Below, piece by piece: positions 26,501 through 34,752 of a stretch of DNA of 64,000 nucleotides; the first letter of the stretch is position 1, and each line of letters begins with the position of its first letter. The stretch comes from Pseudomonas gingeri (GTDB taxonomy: Bacteria > Pseudomonadota > Gammaproteobacteria > Pseudomonadales > Pseudomonadaceae). The translations under genes were made by a program, and so were the position numbers. A model generated the notes under the pieces. The model searched no databases. It saw nothing but the letters and a program-made list of their open reading frames with translations, and was not told the DNA's origin. The stretch is taken from the NCBI RefSeq assembly GCF_013385635.1, contig NZ_JACAPR010000012.1, positions 310,001 through 374,000 on the forward strand, written 5' to 3'.

Positions 26501-27430
26501 ACCGAGGGCGTCGTAGTCACCGGGCTTGTCCTTGAGACGCGCCTGCAATTCCTGTTCGGCAGTGCTCAGGTCACCGGCATCGAGGGCCTTGAGACCACGG
26601 GCGACATGGGCATCACGCTGCCAGCCGGAACCGCTGCGGCCCTGGGCGATGCCCTTGTCCATCAGCGCACGGATTTCCGTGTCGTTCGGATGCGCCTGCA
26701 GATACTGTTCGAACAATGACACCTGGTCCCGCGACGGCGGGCCGAGCCAGACCAGGGCGAAGCGCCAGGTCTCGTCGGCGTTGCCGCCGATATCCGGGTT
26801 ATGCGACAGCCGCGCCAGGGCACGGATGCCTTCCGGGCGACTGTCGGGGTTGCGCGCCAGGTGCAAGGCCAGCCACAGGTCGAGGATCGCGTCATCCGGG
26901 CGCTCGCGGCGCAGCCGCTCCAGTCCGGTCCGCGCCTCGGGCCAGCCGCCCGTGGCAAAGCCCAGGGTGTTGTAGTACTCGCGGGCGATCAGGCCCTGCG
27001 GTTGATGGCCCGCCAGCAACTGCCGATAGGCCTCGACGGCCTTGTCGCGCTCGCCGGCATCGCTCAGTTCGCGGGCCTTTTCCAGCAGTTGCTGTTTGTC
27101 CGGCGGGCTCAGGGAGATGTCCTGTTCGAGCTGCAACGCCAGGCGCGGCAACGGCTTGATCGCCTGCAACCGGGCCAGGTAATTCTGCGCGCCGGCCAGG
27201 CGCTGTTGTTGCAGGTCGATCAGGCCCAGGCCATACAAGGCGTCGGGTTGCTCGGGCTGCAGGCTCAACAGCCGGGTCCAGGCTTCGGCCGCACGGTCGG
27301 GCTTTTCCTTGGCCTGCCAGTAATAGCCCTGCTGGATCAGCAACGACTGCGGGGTACCGCTGTCGGCGGCGAACCCGGCACCGGAGGCCAGGGCGGCACA
27401 CACCGCCAGGGCTAGGGTTTGCTGGCGCAT
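23540..27430 (-). CDS. wssE: cellulose synthase outer-membrane/TPR subunit BcsC (WssE)
   Basis: 1296 aa. Signal peptide (MRQQTLALAVCAALASGAGFA), then about 17-19 TPR repeats across residues 30-830, a linker, and a C-terminal BCSC_C beta-barrel of about 330 residues that ends in alternating strands and a terminal YTFEDMTGPM segment. It guides nascent glucan through periplasm and outer membrane. The start overlaps wssD by 19 bases, with GGGAGG upstream. Length is normal for BcsC. Confidence 0.95.
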   Translation of the reverse strand: MRQQTLALAVCAALASGAGFAADSGTPQSLLIQQGYYWQAKEKPDRAAEAWTRLLSLQPEQPDALYGLGLIDLQQQRLAGAQNYLARLQAIKPLPRLALQLEQDISLSPPDKQQLLEKARELSDAGERDKAVEAYRQLLAGHQPQGLIAREYYNTLGFATGGWPEARTGLERLRRERPDDAILDLWLALHLARNPDSRPEGIRALARLSHNPDIGGNADETWRFALVWLGPPSRDQVSLFEQYLQAHPNDTEIRALMDKGIAQGRSGSGWQRDAHVARGLKALDAGDLSTAEQELQARLKDKPGDYDALGGMGILRQQQKRLGEAENYLLQATRTAGGGQWKSALEDVRYWILLDKAGEAQRNGRQTQARELIEQAIAKDPVEPAGPTALAGLRAQAGQLDAAEAGYRQVLARTPNYPDALSGLIAVLSRAGKSDEALQLIDGLSPTEQAGLAPSVHIRALQAIQVAKLAERRGDLAAAQKAYKEALADDPKNPWTRFALARVYLRNGQAQVARDLIDELLKQQPDQPDALYTSTLLSAELGEWSKAQRTLSRIPAARRSADMNEMDLDIRLHIQTELAVDVARRGQRQEAWALLSRCEPLAQGKPERLAVLASAYAEAGNPDQAVSLMRGLLDKSPSTPDLQLLYAGVLLKADQDAEASDILRQLQGKPLSETASKRYEDLVFLYRVKQADELREKNDLVAAYDMLSPALQQRPNDNLAVSSLARMYAASGNVAKARQLYEPLIKADPGNAKLQLGLADIAVQGRDYALAESSVKKALELEPGVPQTLTASARIYRSMGRTGEASQLLRKAIEIENNQRSDTYVVTSAGSAASSNPFVGLAGQRRQTTALAQATLIPPPVEGPATGLSAGDPERVPAPVGRKAQAVPAASGSVNPFDETYARDTAPQAGLSPAQLALDDILQDRSAYVVQGLSVRSNNSEKGLGKLTDIETPFEASIPVDSETASMALQITPVSLSSGSPDNFAQARFGTSGLNPVGSQKDSGVGLAVAYRNKDEGLKADVGVSPLGFTYSTPIGGVSLNRPFAANSNFSYGVSASRRAVTDSLTSFAGSRDPRTGEKWGGVTANGVRGELGYDNQKFGAYGYGSAHRLVGNNVDANDRFELGSGVYWYLRNTPGSILTLGLSGSALSYSDNQDFYTYGHGGYFSPQTFFALGVPVSWSQRTERFTYRIKSSVGVQHIGQDSAAIFPGHGELQPNATAAGLTRYEGENKTGIGYSLNAAGEYKFGSNFFLGGSLGVDNASDYRQVVGGLYLRYTFEDMTGPMDLPVSPFGSPYSN

Positions 27431-28722
27431 GCGGCCTCCCAGGACACTTTCACGGTGCCGTCTTTATTGAACTGATAGCGGTGCTCGCTCCAGCCGAGGG
27501 AAAACAGGCTCAGCATCACGTGGTAATACTGGTGCTGTTGATAAGCCGGATCGGCCGGGTCGCTGAAGTGCGCGATTGCCTGGTCGACCAGGCGCTGCTG
27601 CTGGTCCGCCAGCAGCGGCAGGCCCTTGGCCCGCAGGTATGGCACCAATGCCGCGGAGAAGCCGTAGGGACCGATACCTTCGCTGGCACCGGTCAGCACC
27701 TGGACCTTTTCCGGCGGCACGCCGGTGGACGCCGTGGCCTGCGCCATGCCGTCGAGGTTGTCGAGCAGCGGCTTGGCCAGCGGGTCGGCTGGAGACGTCA
27801 GGCCGGCCCACAGGTAAGTGCGAATGGCGTCATAGCTACCCTGGGCATTGGTGAACTTGTCCACCACGAACAGGCCCTTGTTGACGTCCGTGCCGCGATA
27901 ACCGACCCAGTCCGGGACAAAGCCGAAGCGGTTCATGTTCTTGTCGGCGATCATCTTCGCGGTGCTTTCGGCGACGTCTTTCCAGGGGCTGGACGGCGTC
28001 TCCCTGCTGAAGCGGCGCAGCAGCGGAATCGGCGTGTAGCTGGCATTGAAGCGCCACAGTTGATCCGGATGCTCATAGCCCACCGGCCCGGGCAAGAGCA
28101 TCTTGCCGAGCCCGGGAATATCGCGGATCAGGGTCTTTTCCACGTTGTCCAGAATGTGTTGCGCATCGCTGCGGTACGCCGGCTTTTTCCACAGGCGGTC
28201 GGCCTCCAGCAGTGCGTAGGCGAACCACAGGTCGGCATCGCTGGCCGAGTTCTTGTCGAGCACGCCCCAGGTGCCGGCCGGCGTCGGTCCCCACAACCAG
28301 CCGGGCAGGTTGCGGGCGATATCGGCACCGGCCATGTTGTCCCGAGTCCAGCGCCACAGCGCATCGAAGGTCACCGGATCATTGCCCACCAGCGCCAGGA
28401 ACATCCCGTAGGACTGGCCTTCGGAACTGCTCTGGTTGGGGTCCATGCTCGAACCGAGCATGCGCCCGTCCTTCTGCACGAAACGCTCGGCGTAGCTTTT
28501 CCACAGCGGCCAGTTCTGTACGGTGCAGCCCTCGGCGTGCACCGTCGTCGGCCCCCACAGCGACAGAGACAACAGCCAGCCGCCCAGCAGACGCCACGCA
28601 CGGCCCGTAGGAGCCGGCTTGCCGGCGATGAGGTCGCATGACGTTGTGGTGCTCTTGAGGGCCTCATCGCTGGCAAGCCAGCTCCTGCATGAATGTGCGA
28701 TCTTTATCCTGCCCGGCATCAT
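27412..28722 (-). CDS. wssD: periplasmic endo-1,4-glucanase BcsZ (WssD, GH8) with REPIN-encoded N-terminal insert
   Basis: 436 aa from the ATG at 28722, which overlaps the wssC stop (ATGA). GH8 features: SSSEGQSYGMF (acid Glu), DLWFAYALLEAD and FGFVPDWVGYRG (base Asp). The normal signal peptide core (WRLLGGWLLSLSLWGPTTVHA, cleavage near residue 63) is preceded by about 40 extra residues, most of them translated from a REPIN at 28605-28689. No alternative in-frame ATG or GTG lies between the REPIN and the hydrophobic core, so the insert should be translated. Export may be altered. The catalytic domain looks intact. Confidence 0.88.
   Translation of the reverse strand: MMPGRIKIAHSCRSWLASDEALKSTTTSCDLIAGKPAPTGRAWRLLGGWLLSLSLWGPTTVHAEGCTVQNWPLWKSYAERFVQKDGRMLGSSMDPNQSSSEGQSYGMFLALVGNDPVTFDALWRWTRDNMAGADIARNLPGWLWGPTPAGTWGVLDKNSASDADLWFAYALLEADRLWKKPAYRSDAQHILDNVEKTLIRDIPGLGKMLLPGPVGYEHPDQLWRFNASYTPIPLLRRFSRETPSSPWKDVAESTAKMIADKNMNRFGFVPDWVGYRGTDVNKGLFVVDKFTNAQGSYDAIRTYLWAGLTSPADPLAKPLLDNLDGMAQATASTGVPPEKVQVLTGASEGIGPYGFSAALVPYLRAKGLPLLADQQQRLVDQAIAHFSDPADPAYQQHQYYHVMLSLFSLGWSEHRYQFNKDGTVKVSWEAACASKP
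28605..28689. repeat. REPIN inserted in frame within the wssD signal-peptide region
   Basis: Two REP cores in inverted orientation, GTAGGAGCCGGCTTGCCGGC and GCTGGCAAGCCAGCTCCTGC, each with the GATGAGG(T/G)C extension, separated by a short loop. The same family occurs at 60264-60350 and 60391-60491. The element is read through in the wssD frame with no stop. Confidence 0.85.
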
Positions 28723-31031
28723 GACAGTCGCTTCCGGGCCCGTGAACGCAGGAACAGGAACAGCAGCACGCTCACCAGCGCCAGGCCGGCCACGGTCACC
28801 AGCAACATCCACAACAGGTTCTGCGAGAGGGTCCATTGCACCCGCTTGAACAGGCTCAGGTCGCCGACGTAGTACTGCTCGTCGGCCACCAGCGAGGTGA
28901 TCCGCGTGTCCTGCACCACCGCCAGGCTGCCCTGGATACTGTCCTTGTACGGGTCGCCGCCGATCAGGGCGGCGGTCGCATCGGCCAGGCCTTCCGGCTT
29001 GCCGCTGGCAATCACCACCACACTGCGCTCAGGCTTGAGCGGCGATTCGAAACCGGCCAGGTAGGTGCTGCTGTTGGCACCGCTGTAAGTCACCTGCAAG
29101 CGCGGCTTGCGCTGGTTGGCCTGGGCATCCGGGCTGATCCAGTCGCGCAGGCGCAAGGTCAGGTCGGACAGGTTGAAACGATGGCTGTTACCGCTGGTGC
29201 TGGCGGGCAGGCGATCGGCCCACTGCTCCAGCAACGGCTGGTTGGCCCCCGAGGCGAACACCAGCAGGTCCTTGTCGCTGACCGTCTGCACCTCCCTGGC
29301 CTGGACCACGGTCACTGCCGTCGCCGGGTAACCGGTGGACTCGCCGAAGCGGCCGAGCACGGTCAGGTACGCGCCCCACTCTTGCGGGCCGCTGCCGTCG
29401 GGCAGTACCACGGCACTTTGCGACAGGTCCGCCAGACGGGTGAACGGGAAGCCGCTGTCGTTGAACACGCCGAGATTGGGCAAGGCGATGTAGTGGTTGA
29501 AACCACGCAGGTCGAGGCTCGAATCCGGGTCGATCAGGCCACGCATGTTGTCGATGATGATATCGCGGCATTCACCCTGCTTGACGTAGTCGAACATGAA
29601 GCGCAGCTGCAATTGCGAGCGCGGCGACGCCACGCCCAGGGGCAGCAGCACATTCGCCTCGCGGGGCAGGCTTTCATCCTTCTTGAGCAACGCCAGCAGG
29701 TTCTCGCCGCCGTCCAGGCTCTTGAGCGATGGCAACGGCATCGACTTCATGAAGGTGTTGTTCAGGCTCACCAGCAATGAAGAATTGGCCGATTCCTGTT
29801 GCGGGGTGTAGCGGTATTTCAGGTCCAGCGGCACACCCGCTTCGCGCCAGTTGAACAGGTCGGGCGGCAGGCGCACGGGGATATTGATGTTGCCGGGGTT
29901 GTAGCCGGACACACTGAGTTGCCGGGTGTCGATCAGTTCGCCCAGGCGCACCGGCCGGTCGGACGGCAGCCAGTTCGGTGCATCGTAGGGTTTACGCGGG
30001 CTCAGCGGATCGAGGTGATCGATCACCACGCTATTGCCCACCAACGCCTTGCTGCCCACCGCCACCGCGGTAGCGGCCAGCTTGAGTTCCGCCGCATTGC
30101 GGCCGGCGACCAGCAGCAGCTTGCCGTGGGGATCGTTGGGATTGGTCAGCAGTGTGACGGTCGCGCCTTTCGGCGCCGGCACCTGCAGGCTGCCCAATTG
30201 CACGGCTTCCTGGCTTTCGATCAGGACAATCGCGTTGCCCTGCTGCGGAAGCTGGCCCAGGCTGCTGGTGAAACGGGCGCCGCGATAGGCCGCCAGGCCA
30301 CCGAGCCAGGACGACAGCGCGCCCGCCGCTTCCAGCGCGACGTTATCCGGTTGCCGGGCGAACACCACCGGCAGGTTGACCTGGCGCGAGTCGCGGCGAT
30401 CGAAGAACGGCAGCGGCAGGATCGACAGGTCGTCCTTGAGCTGGATCGGCGAAACGCTGAGCTTGAGCTGCGAACTGTTGTTGATCTTGGCCCACAGGCT
30501 GCTGTGCTGCGGATCCTCGCACTGCTGGGTGTAGTGCCCGATAAATTGCAGGCGCAGGCGGTTGAATTCGGTGATCAGGTGCGGCGGGATCTGCACCACC
30601 TGTTGTTGCGGCTGGCCGGCGCCTTCCTTGGGCAGCGCCAGGCTGGCGGCGACTTCGTCGTTGACCAGCACGTTGATCTGCGACAGGTCGGCGAGCAATG
30701 CCGGCGAGTAGCTGTAGCGCAGCACCAGTTGCGCACCGTTGACCACTTCGTCGGCGCGGATATCGAAATTGACTCCGTCGGCCGCTTCGACGCCTTGCAG
30801 GTTCATGGTGTCCAGCCGGCCCAACTGCTTGAGGGTCAGGTCGCGGTTGTAGCTGCCCGCGGCCGGCTCAATCGCCGTACTGACCGGAGCACTGGCCGGG
30901 GCGGTATCGGCATGGGCCATAGGGACCATGCCGCCCAGGCACACTATCGTCGAAGCCAGCACCAAAGGCCGGCGCATGAACGGATAACGGGGGCCGCGAG
31001 CGGCGCTGCATGCTGAAGATTTGCTGATCAT
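28719..31031 (-). CDS. wssC: cellulose synthase periplasmic regulatory subunit BcsB (WssC)
   Basis: 770 aa. Extended signal peptide (hydrophobic run PLVLASTIVCLGGMVPMAHA), then BcsB beta-sandwich and flavodoxin-like domains (LRYSYSPALLADLSQINVLVNDE; QLRLQFIGHYTQQCEDP), and a C-terminal inner-membrane anchor (LLWMLLVTVAGLALVSVLLFLFL) that packs on BcsA. The ATG overlaps the wssB stop (ATGA). Normal length. Confidence 0.95.
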   Translation of the reverse strand: MISKSSACSAARGPRYPFMRRPLVLASTIVCLGGMVPMAHADTAPASAPVSTAIEPAAGSYNRDLTLKQLGRLDTMNLQGVEAADGVNFDIRADEVVNGAQLVLRYSYSPALLADLSQINVLVNDEVAASLALPKEGAGQPQQQVVQIPPHLITEFNRLRLQFIGHYTQQCEDPQHSSLWAKINNSSQLKLSVSPIQLKDDLSILPLPFFDRRDSRQVNLPVVFARQPDNVALEAAGALSSWLGGLAAYRGARFTSSLGQLPQQGNAIVLIESQEAVQLGSLQVPAPKGATVTLLTNPNDPHGKLLLVAGRNAAELKLAATAVAVGSKALVGNSVVIDHLDPLSPRKPYDAPNWLPSDRPVRLGELIDTRQLSVSGYNPGNINIPVRLPPDLFNWREAGVPLDLKYRYTPQQESANSSLLVSLNNTFMKSMPLPSLKSLDGGENLLALLKKDESLPREANVLLPLGVASPRSQLQLRFMFDYVKQGECRDIIIDNMRGLIDPDSSLDLRGFNHYIALPNLGVFNDSGFPFTRLADLSQSAVVLPDGSGPQEWGAYLTVLGRFGESTGYPATAVTVVQAREVQTVSDKDLLVFASGANQPLLEQWADRLPASTSGNSHRFNLSDLTLRLRDWISPDAQANQRKPRLQVTYSGANSSTYLAGFESPLKPERSVVVIASGKPEGLADATAALIGGDPYKDSIQGSLAVVQDTRITSLVADEQYYVGDLSLFKRVQWTLSQNLLWMLLVTVAGLALVSVLLFLFLRSRARKRLS

Positions 31032-33253
31032 GACTTGTCCATAAGGGGTTCGAGCGGTTGCGAAGGAGCGGATCTGGCGACCAGGCGATCACGGGCTTGC
31101 AGGGCAACGGCCTTGAGCAGCGAGCCCATGCCGACCAGGCCGATGACACTGACTTCACGCAGGGCCGACAGCGGCGTGTCGAGCTTGCCGCTGCCCCAAC
31201 TGCTGGCCCAGGTATCGGCGCGGGAGAAGGTCATGCGCACCAGTTCGCTTTGCTGGCGCAGGCTCAGCGGATCGAACAGCGCGCCCAGGTACTGGCCCTT
31301 GCTGAACACCACCGTGGTATCGAACTGGCTGGTGCGCGAGTTGCGGAACAACGACACCCGCACCCGCTCCCCTGCCGCCACCGTGGTTCCCGCCGGCAAC
31401 TTGAGGCCCAGGCCACGCTGGGAGAAATCCTGGGTCGTGCCATAGACCTCGGTGCCATCGGCCAGCTCGATCCTCACCGGCAGCTCGGCGCGGACCCGGG
31501 GCTCGGCGCGCACCTGGCGGGTCTCACTGGCTACCGCCACCGCGGCGCTGGTGATGATCAGGTTGTAGAGCGTCCAGACACAGTTGATCAGCACCGTGAT
31601 GGCCGTATCCGGATCACCCCGGAGCAGTTGGTGGATACCGAAACCGAGGCCGGTCACGTTCAGCACCAGCAGCACGATGTAGGGCCGCGCCAGCTTCCAG
31701 TCGAAGTATTCCTTGTCGATGATCCCGCCCTTGTCGGTGACGTTGAAGCCACCGAACTTCGGGTTGACCAGCGCCATCAGCACCGGCGGCATGATGTACC
31801 AGGCCAGGACCGTCTCGTAGACCTCGTTCCAGAACGAATGCCGGAAGCGCCCCTGGATGCAGGAGTTGGTCAGGTTGGAATGGAACAGGTGCGGCAAGGC
31901 GTAGGCGGTGATCATCAGGGCCGAGGCATGGAAGATCTGCGCACCGAAGATCAGGTAGGCCAGCGGCGCGGTCAGGAACACCAGCCGTGGCAGGCCGTAG
32001 AAAAAGTGCAGCATGGCGTTGGCATAGCAGATGCGCTGGCCGAGGTTCAGGCCCTTGCCCGCCAGCGGATTGTCGAGACGGAAGATCTGCGCCATGCCCC
32101 GCGCCCAGCGGATCCGCTGGCTGATATGCCGCGACAGGCTTTCCGTCGCCAGGCCCGCCGCCTGGGGGATCGCCAGGTAGGCGGTGTTGTAGCCCGCGCG
32201 GTTGAGCTTGAGCGCGGTGTGGGCATCCTCAGTCACGGTTTCGACCGCCACCCCACCAATCTCTTCCAGCGGCTTGCGACGCAGAATGGCGCAGGAGCCA
32301 CAGAAGAACGTGGCGTTCCACAGGTCATTGCCGTCCTGCACCAACCCATAGAAGAGCTCGCCCTCGTTGGGCACGGCACGGAAGGTGTTGAGGTTCTTCT
32401 CGAACGGGTCAGGGGAAAAGAAGAAGTGCGGCGTCTGCAACATCGCCAACTGTGGATCCTTGAGAAACCAGCCCATGCCGATCTGCAGGAAGGACCGGGT
32501 CGGCACGTGGTCGGCGTCGAACATGGCGATGTATTCGCCGTCGGTGACCTTGAGCGCCTCGTTGAGGTTGCCGGCCTTGGCGTGGAAGTTGTCGGCGCGG
32601 GTGATGTAGTTGACGCCGATGCTCTGGCAGAAGCGACGGAACTCATCACGGCGACCGTCATCGAGCACATGCACCCGCAACTTGTCTTTCGGCCAGTCCA
32701 TCGCCTGGGCGGCGAAGATGCTCAGCTTCACGATGCTCAGGGTTTCGTTGTAGGTGGGGATGAATACATCCACCGTCGGCCAGTCCCCAGGATCGCCCGC
32801 CAGCAGCACCGGGCGGCGACGCAGTGGCCAGGCGGTCTGCACATAACCGAAGACCAGCACCACCAGCGCATAGATCTCGGCCAGCACCAGGCCGTAGCCG
32901 AAAAGGATGTCCAACCAGCCATCGAAACCGAGGGTGTCGGTCAGGCGCCAGTACAGGTAGCGCAACGAGGCCACCAGCGACAGCACGATCAGCGCCAGGA
33001 TCGGCAGGCGCCCCGGCAGACGCTTGATCAGCAAGGCCGAACCGAAGCACAGCGCGGCGAACAGGCATTGGGTGTAGAGGTCCAGCGGCGCGCTGATGAT
33101 GCTTACCAGCAACAGGCCGGCGACCAGCGCACCGCCGAAAATCAGCACCCGACGCAGCGCGCCCGGCCATTGATTGAAGCGGCCCAGCCAACCGTTGAGG
33201 CGCAGTTCGGGGCGCCCCGGGAGATGGGACGTGAGGTTTGGATCGCGGGTCAT
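31028..33253 (-). CDS. wssB: cellulose synthase catalytic subunit BcsA (WssB)
   Basis: 741 aa from the ATG at 33253 that overlaps the wssA stop. Multi-pass GT2 synthase: PTYNET, DDGRRDEF, FDADHVP (DxD), TEDAHTALKL (catalytic TED) and QRIRWARGM (Q(Q/R)xRW). A C-terminal PilZ domain shows RAEPR and DFSQRGLGLKL, the RxxxR and D/NxSxxG signature for cyclic-di-GMP binding. It polymerises UDP-glucose and extrudes cellulose when c-di-GMP is bound. Activation by the GGDEF protein at 37699 is plausible but inferred. Confidence 0.96.
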   Translation of the reverse strand: MTRDPNLTSHLPGRPELRLNGWLGRFNQWPGALRRVLIFGGALVAGLLLVSIISAPLDLYTQCLFAALCFGSALLIKRLPGRLPILALIVLSLVASLRYLYWRLTDTLGFDGWLDILFGYGLVLAEIYALVVLVFGYVQTAWPLRRRPVLLAGDPGDWPTVDVFIPTYNETLSIVKLSIFAAQAMDWPKDKLRVHVLDDGRRDEFRRFCQSIGVNYITRADNFHAKAGNLNEALKVTDGEYIAMFDADHVPTRSFLQIGMGWFLKDPQLAMLQTPHFFFSPDPFEKNLNTFRAVPNEGELFYGLVQDGNDLWNATFFCGSCAILRRKPLEEIGGVAVETVTEDAHTALKLNRAGYNTAYLAIPQAAGLATESLSRHISQRIRWARGMAQIFRLDNPLAGKGLNLGQRICYANAMLHFFYGLPRLVFLTAPLAYLIFGAQIFHASALMITAYALPHLFHSNLTNSCIQGRFRHSFWNEVYETVLAWYIMPPVLMALVNPKFGGFNVTDKGGIIDKEYFDWKLARPYIVLLVLNVTGLGFGIHQLLRGDPDTAITVLINCVWTLYNLIITSAAVAVASETRQVRAEPRVRAELPVRIELADGTEVYGTTQDFSQRGLGLKLPAGTTVAAGERVRVSLFRNSRTSQFDTTVVFSKGQYLGALFDPLSLRQQSELVRMTFSRADTWASSWGSGKLDTPLSALREVSVIGLVGMGSLLKAVALQARDRLVARSAPSQPLEPLMDKS

Positions 33254-34401
33254 GACAAATGGGACTCTTGCGTACCTTGCATGAGCAGTTCGCACAGCGA
33301 GCCTGCGATATCGAGGGTGTCCTGGCAGCCTCGGGTGCTTGGGGTGTGCGCCAGCGGGTTACGGTCGTACGCCAATGCTTCGCTGAGGAAATGATCCTGG
33401 CGGATCACTCCGAGCAGCTGGTTGCCTGTTGTTTTTTTCAGCACTTCGCACATGTCGAGACTGAACTGGCGGGATGTATCCAACTGGTTGATGACGTATT
33501 TGCATTGCAACGGTTTGTCCCGTTGCAGGTAGGGCGCGAGCAGCCGCTCCATCTGGTTGAGGCTGGTGTAGGACGCGGCATCGGCGTGGGTCACCACCAG
33601 GGCGATATCGGCGATGGCCAGGGCCTGGGCCAGGTAGGCCGTCGCTCCGGACGGGGTGTCGATGATCACCGTATCGCGCTCACCGAGTCCCATGTCGACC
33701 AGATGACGGGCCAGCCACGTGGGATCGGCACGCAGGCTGTTTTCGAAATCCAGGCGCTCCTCTTCGCTGACCACTCCGTAGGCCAGGCAGTGGCTGGCGG
33801 CAAAACCCTCGCGGATCAGTTGGCGCCAATCCTGCTGCTGCGGGTCATCCTGGGCGATACCCGGCCATTGCTCGTTGCCCCCCAGATACAGGCACAGGGC
33901 ATTTTGCGGATCGAGATCGAGCGCCAGGGTGCGTCCGCCGGAGCGCTTGATCGCACTCGCGAGGGCACCGGCCAGGGTGCTCTTGCCGACACCGCCCTTG
34001 GCCGAGATCACGGCAATGACCTTGGCTTTCAGGGTAGGATGAGTAGCGCTGGGGACTGGGACATCAACGACAACCGCTTCACGTTGTTGCTCGATTTCCG
34101 CCAACAGGCGACTCAGGGATGTGGAGTTGCCGGGAGCTGCCGGGGCAACCTCCCGGGCAATGGGCGATGACTCGACGACCGGGAGCGTGCCCGGTGCTTG
34201 AACTACAGCGGGTGTCTCGACAGGCAGCGCCAAGGCCTCGACCGGGGACACCGTGTCCAGCGGCTGAGGTTCGCTCAGGGCGGGTGTGAAGGGTGTAACG
34301 GTCTCTTCGGCGTAGTCGTAGGACGGATCGATTTCCCGATAGCTGTCCGCGCTCCCGCCGAATCTCTGGAACAGATTCGCGATATCGTCTGAACGGTGCA
34401 T
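33250..34401 (-). CDS. wssA: ParA/MinD-like BcsQ protein with BcsR-like N-terminus (WssA)
   Basis: 383 aa from the ATG at 34401, with AGGG about 9 bases upstream. Residues 1-30 (DDIANLFQRFGGSADSYREI) resemble BcsR/BcsP-type peptides, followed by a Pro-rich linker. The ATPase domain has the deviant Walker A SAKGGVGKST near residue 125, then LDLDPQNAL and DTVIIDTPSGA. BcsQ-type proteins help localise or regulate cellulose synthase at the pole. First gene of the operon. Confidence 0.9.
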   Translation of the reverse strand: MHRSDDIANLFQRFGGSADSYREIDPSYDYAEETVTPFTPALSEPQPLDTVSPVEALALPVETPAVVQAPGTLPVVESSPIAREVAPAAPGNSTSLSRLLAEIEQQREAVVVDVPVPSATHPTLKAKVIAVISAKGGVGKSTLAGALASAIKRSGGRTLALDLDPQNALCLYLGGNEQWPGIAQDDPQQQDWRQLIREGFAASHCLAYGVVSEEERLDFENSLRADPTWLARHLVDMGLGERDTVIIDTPSGATAYLAQALAIADIALVVTHADAASYTSLNQMERLLAPYLQRDKPLQCKYVINQLDTSRQFSLDMCEVLKKTTGNQLLGVIRQDHFLSEALAYDRNPLAHTPSTRGCQDTLDIAGSLCELLMQGTQESHLS

Positions 34402-34752
34402 CTTGGTATCCCTTTGTGCAAAAAGGTTCAAAACGAGCATCCAAAGGGACTAGCACCAACCCTGGTAATACACTCCGTTGTTCCCTGACTGCCCTCCCCC
34501 CAGAGGTGATATCAATATGATTGCGTCATTATTTTGGAGTCTAATTGATTTTATTCAGGGAGCGCGCCAGCATCGCCAATATTTTGGCGAGCAAACTGTA
34601 AGTTATTGAATGCATGGAAGGTCTTTGCTCCTGCGCGAGCCACTCGCCTGTTGATCCGTGACAACGGCGCGTCGGTCCAATAGATTAGGCGCCCGGAAAT
34701 GCCCAAGGCATTTCGCGCCTCACACCCTGTTAAATGAAATAGCGAAACTTCG
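34402..34752. promoter_or_regulatory. divergent intergenic region upstream of wssA
   Basis: 351 bases between wssA and the divergent gene at 34753. The middle (about 34510-34560) is A+T-rich and is the likely promoter zone for one or both. No clean FleQ, AmrZ or sigma-70 site could be assigned by eye. Confidence 0.4.

Noticed and set aside
28723..28836. Longer start for WssD at 28836
   Set aside because: Lies in the coding end of wssC; the ATGA-coupled start at 28722 fits the operon.
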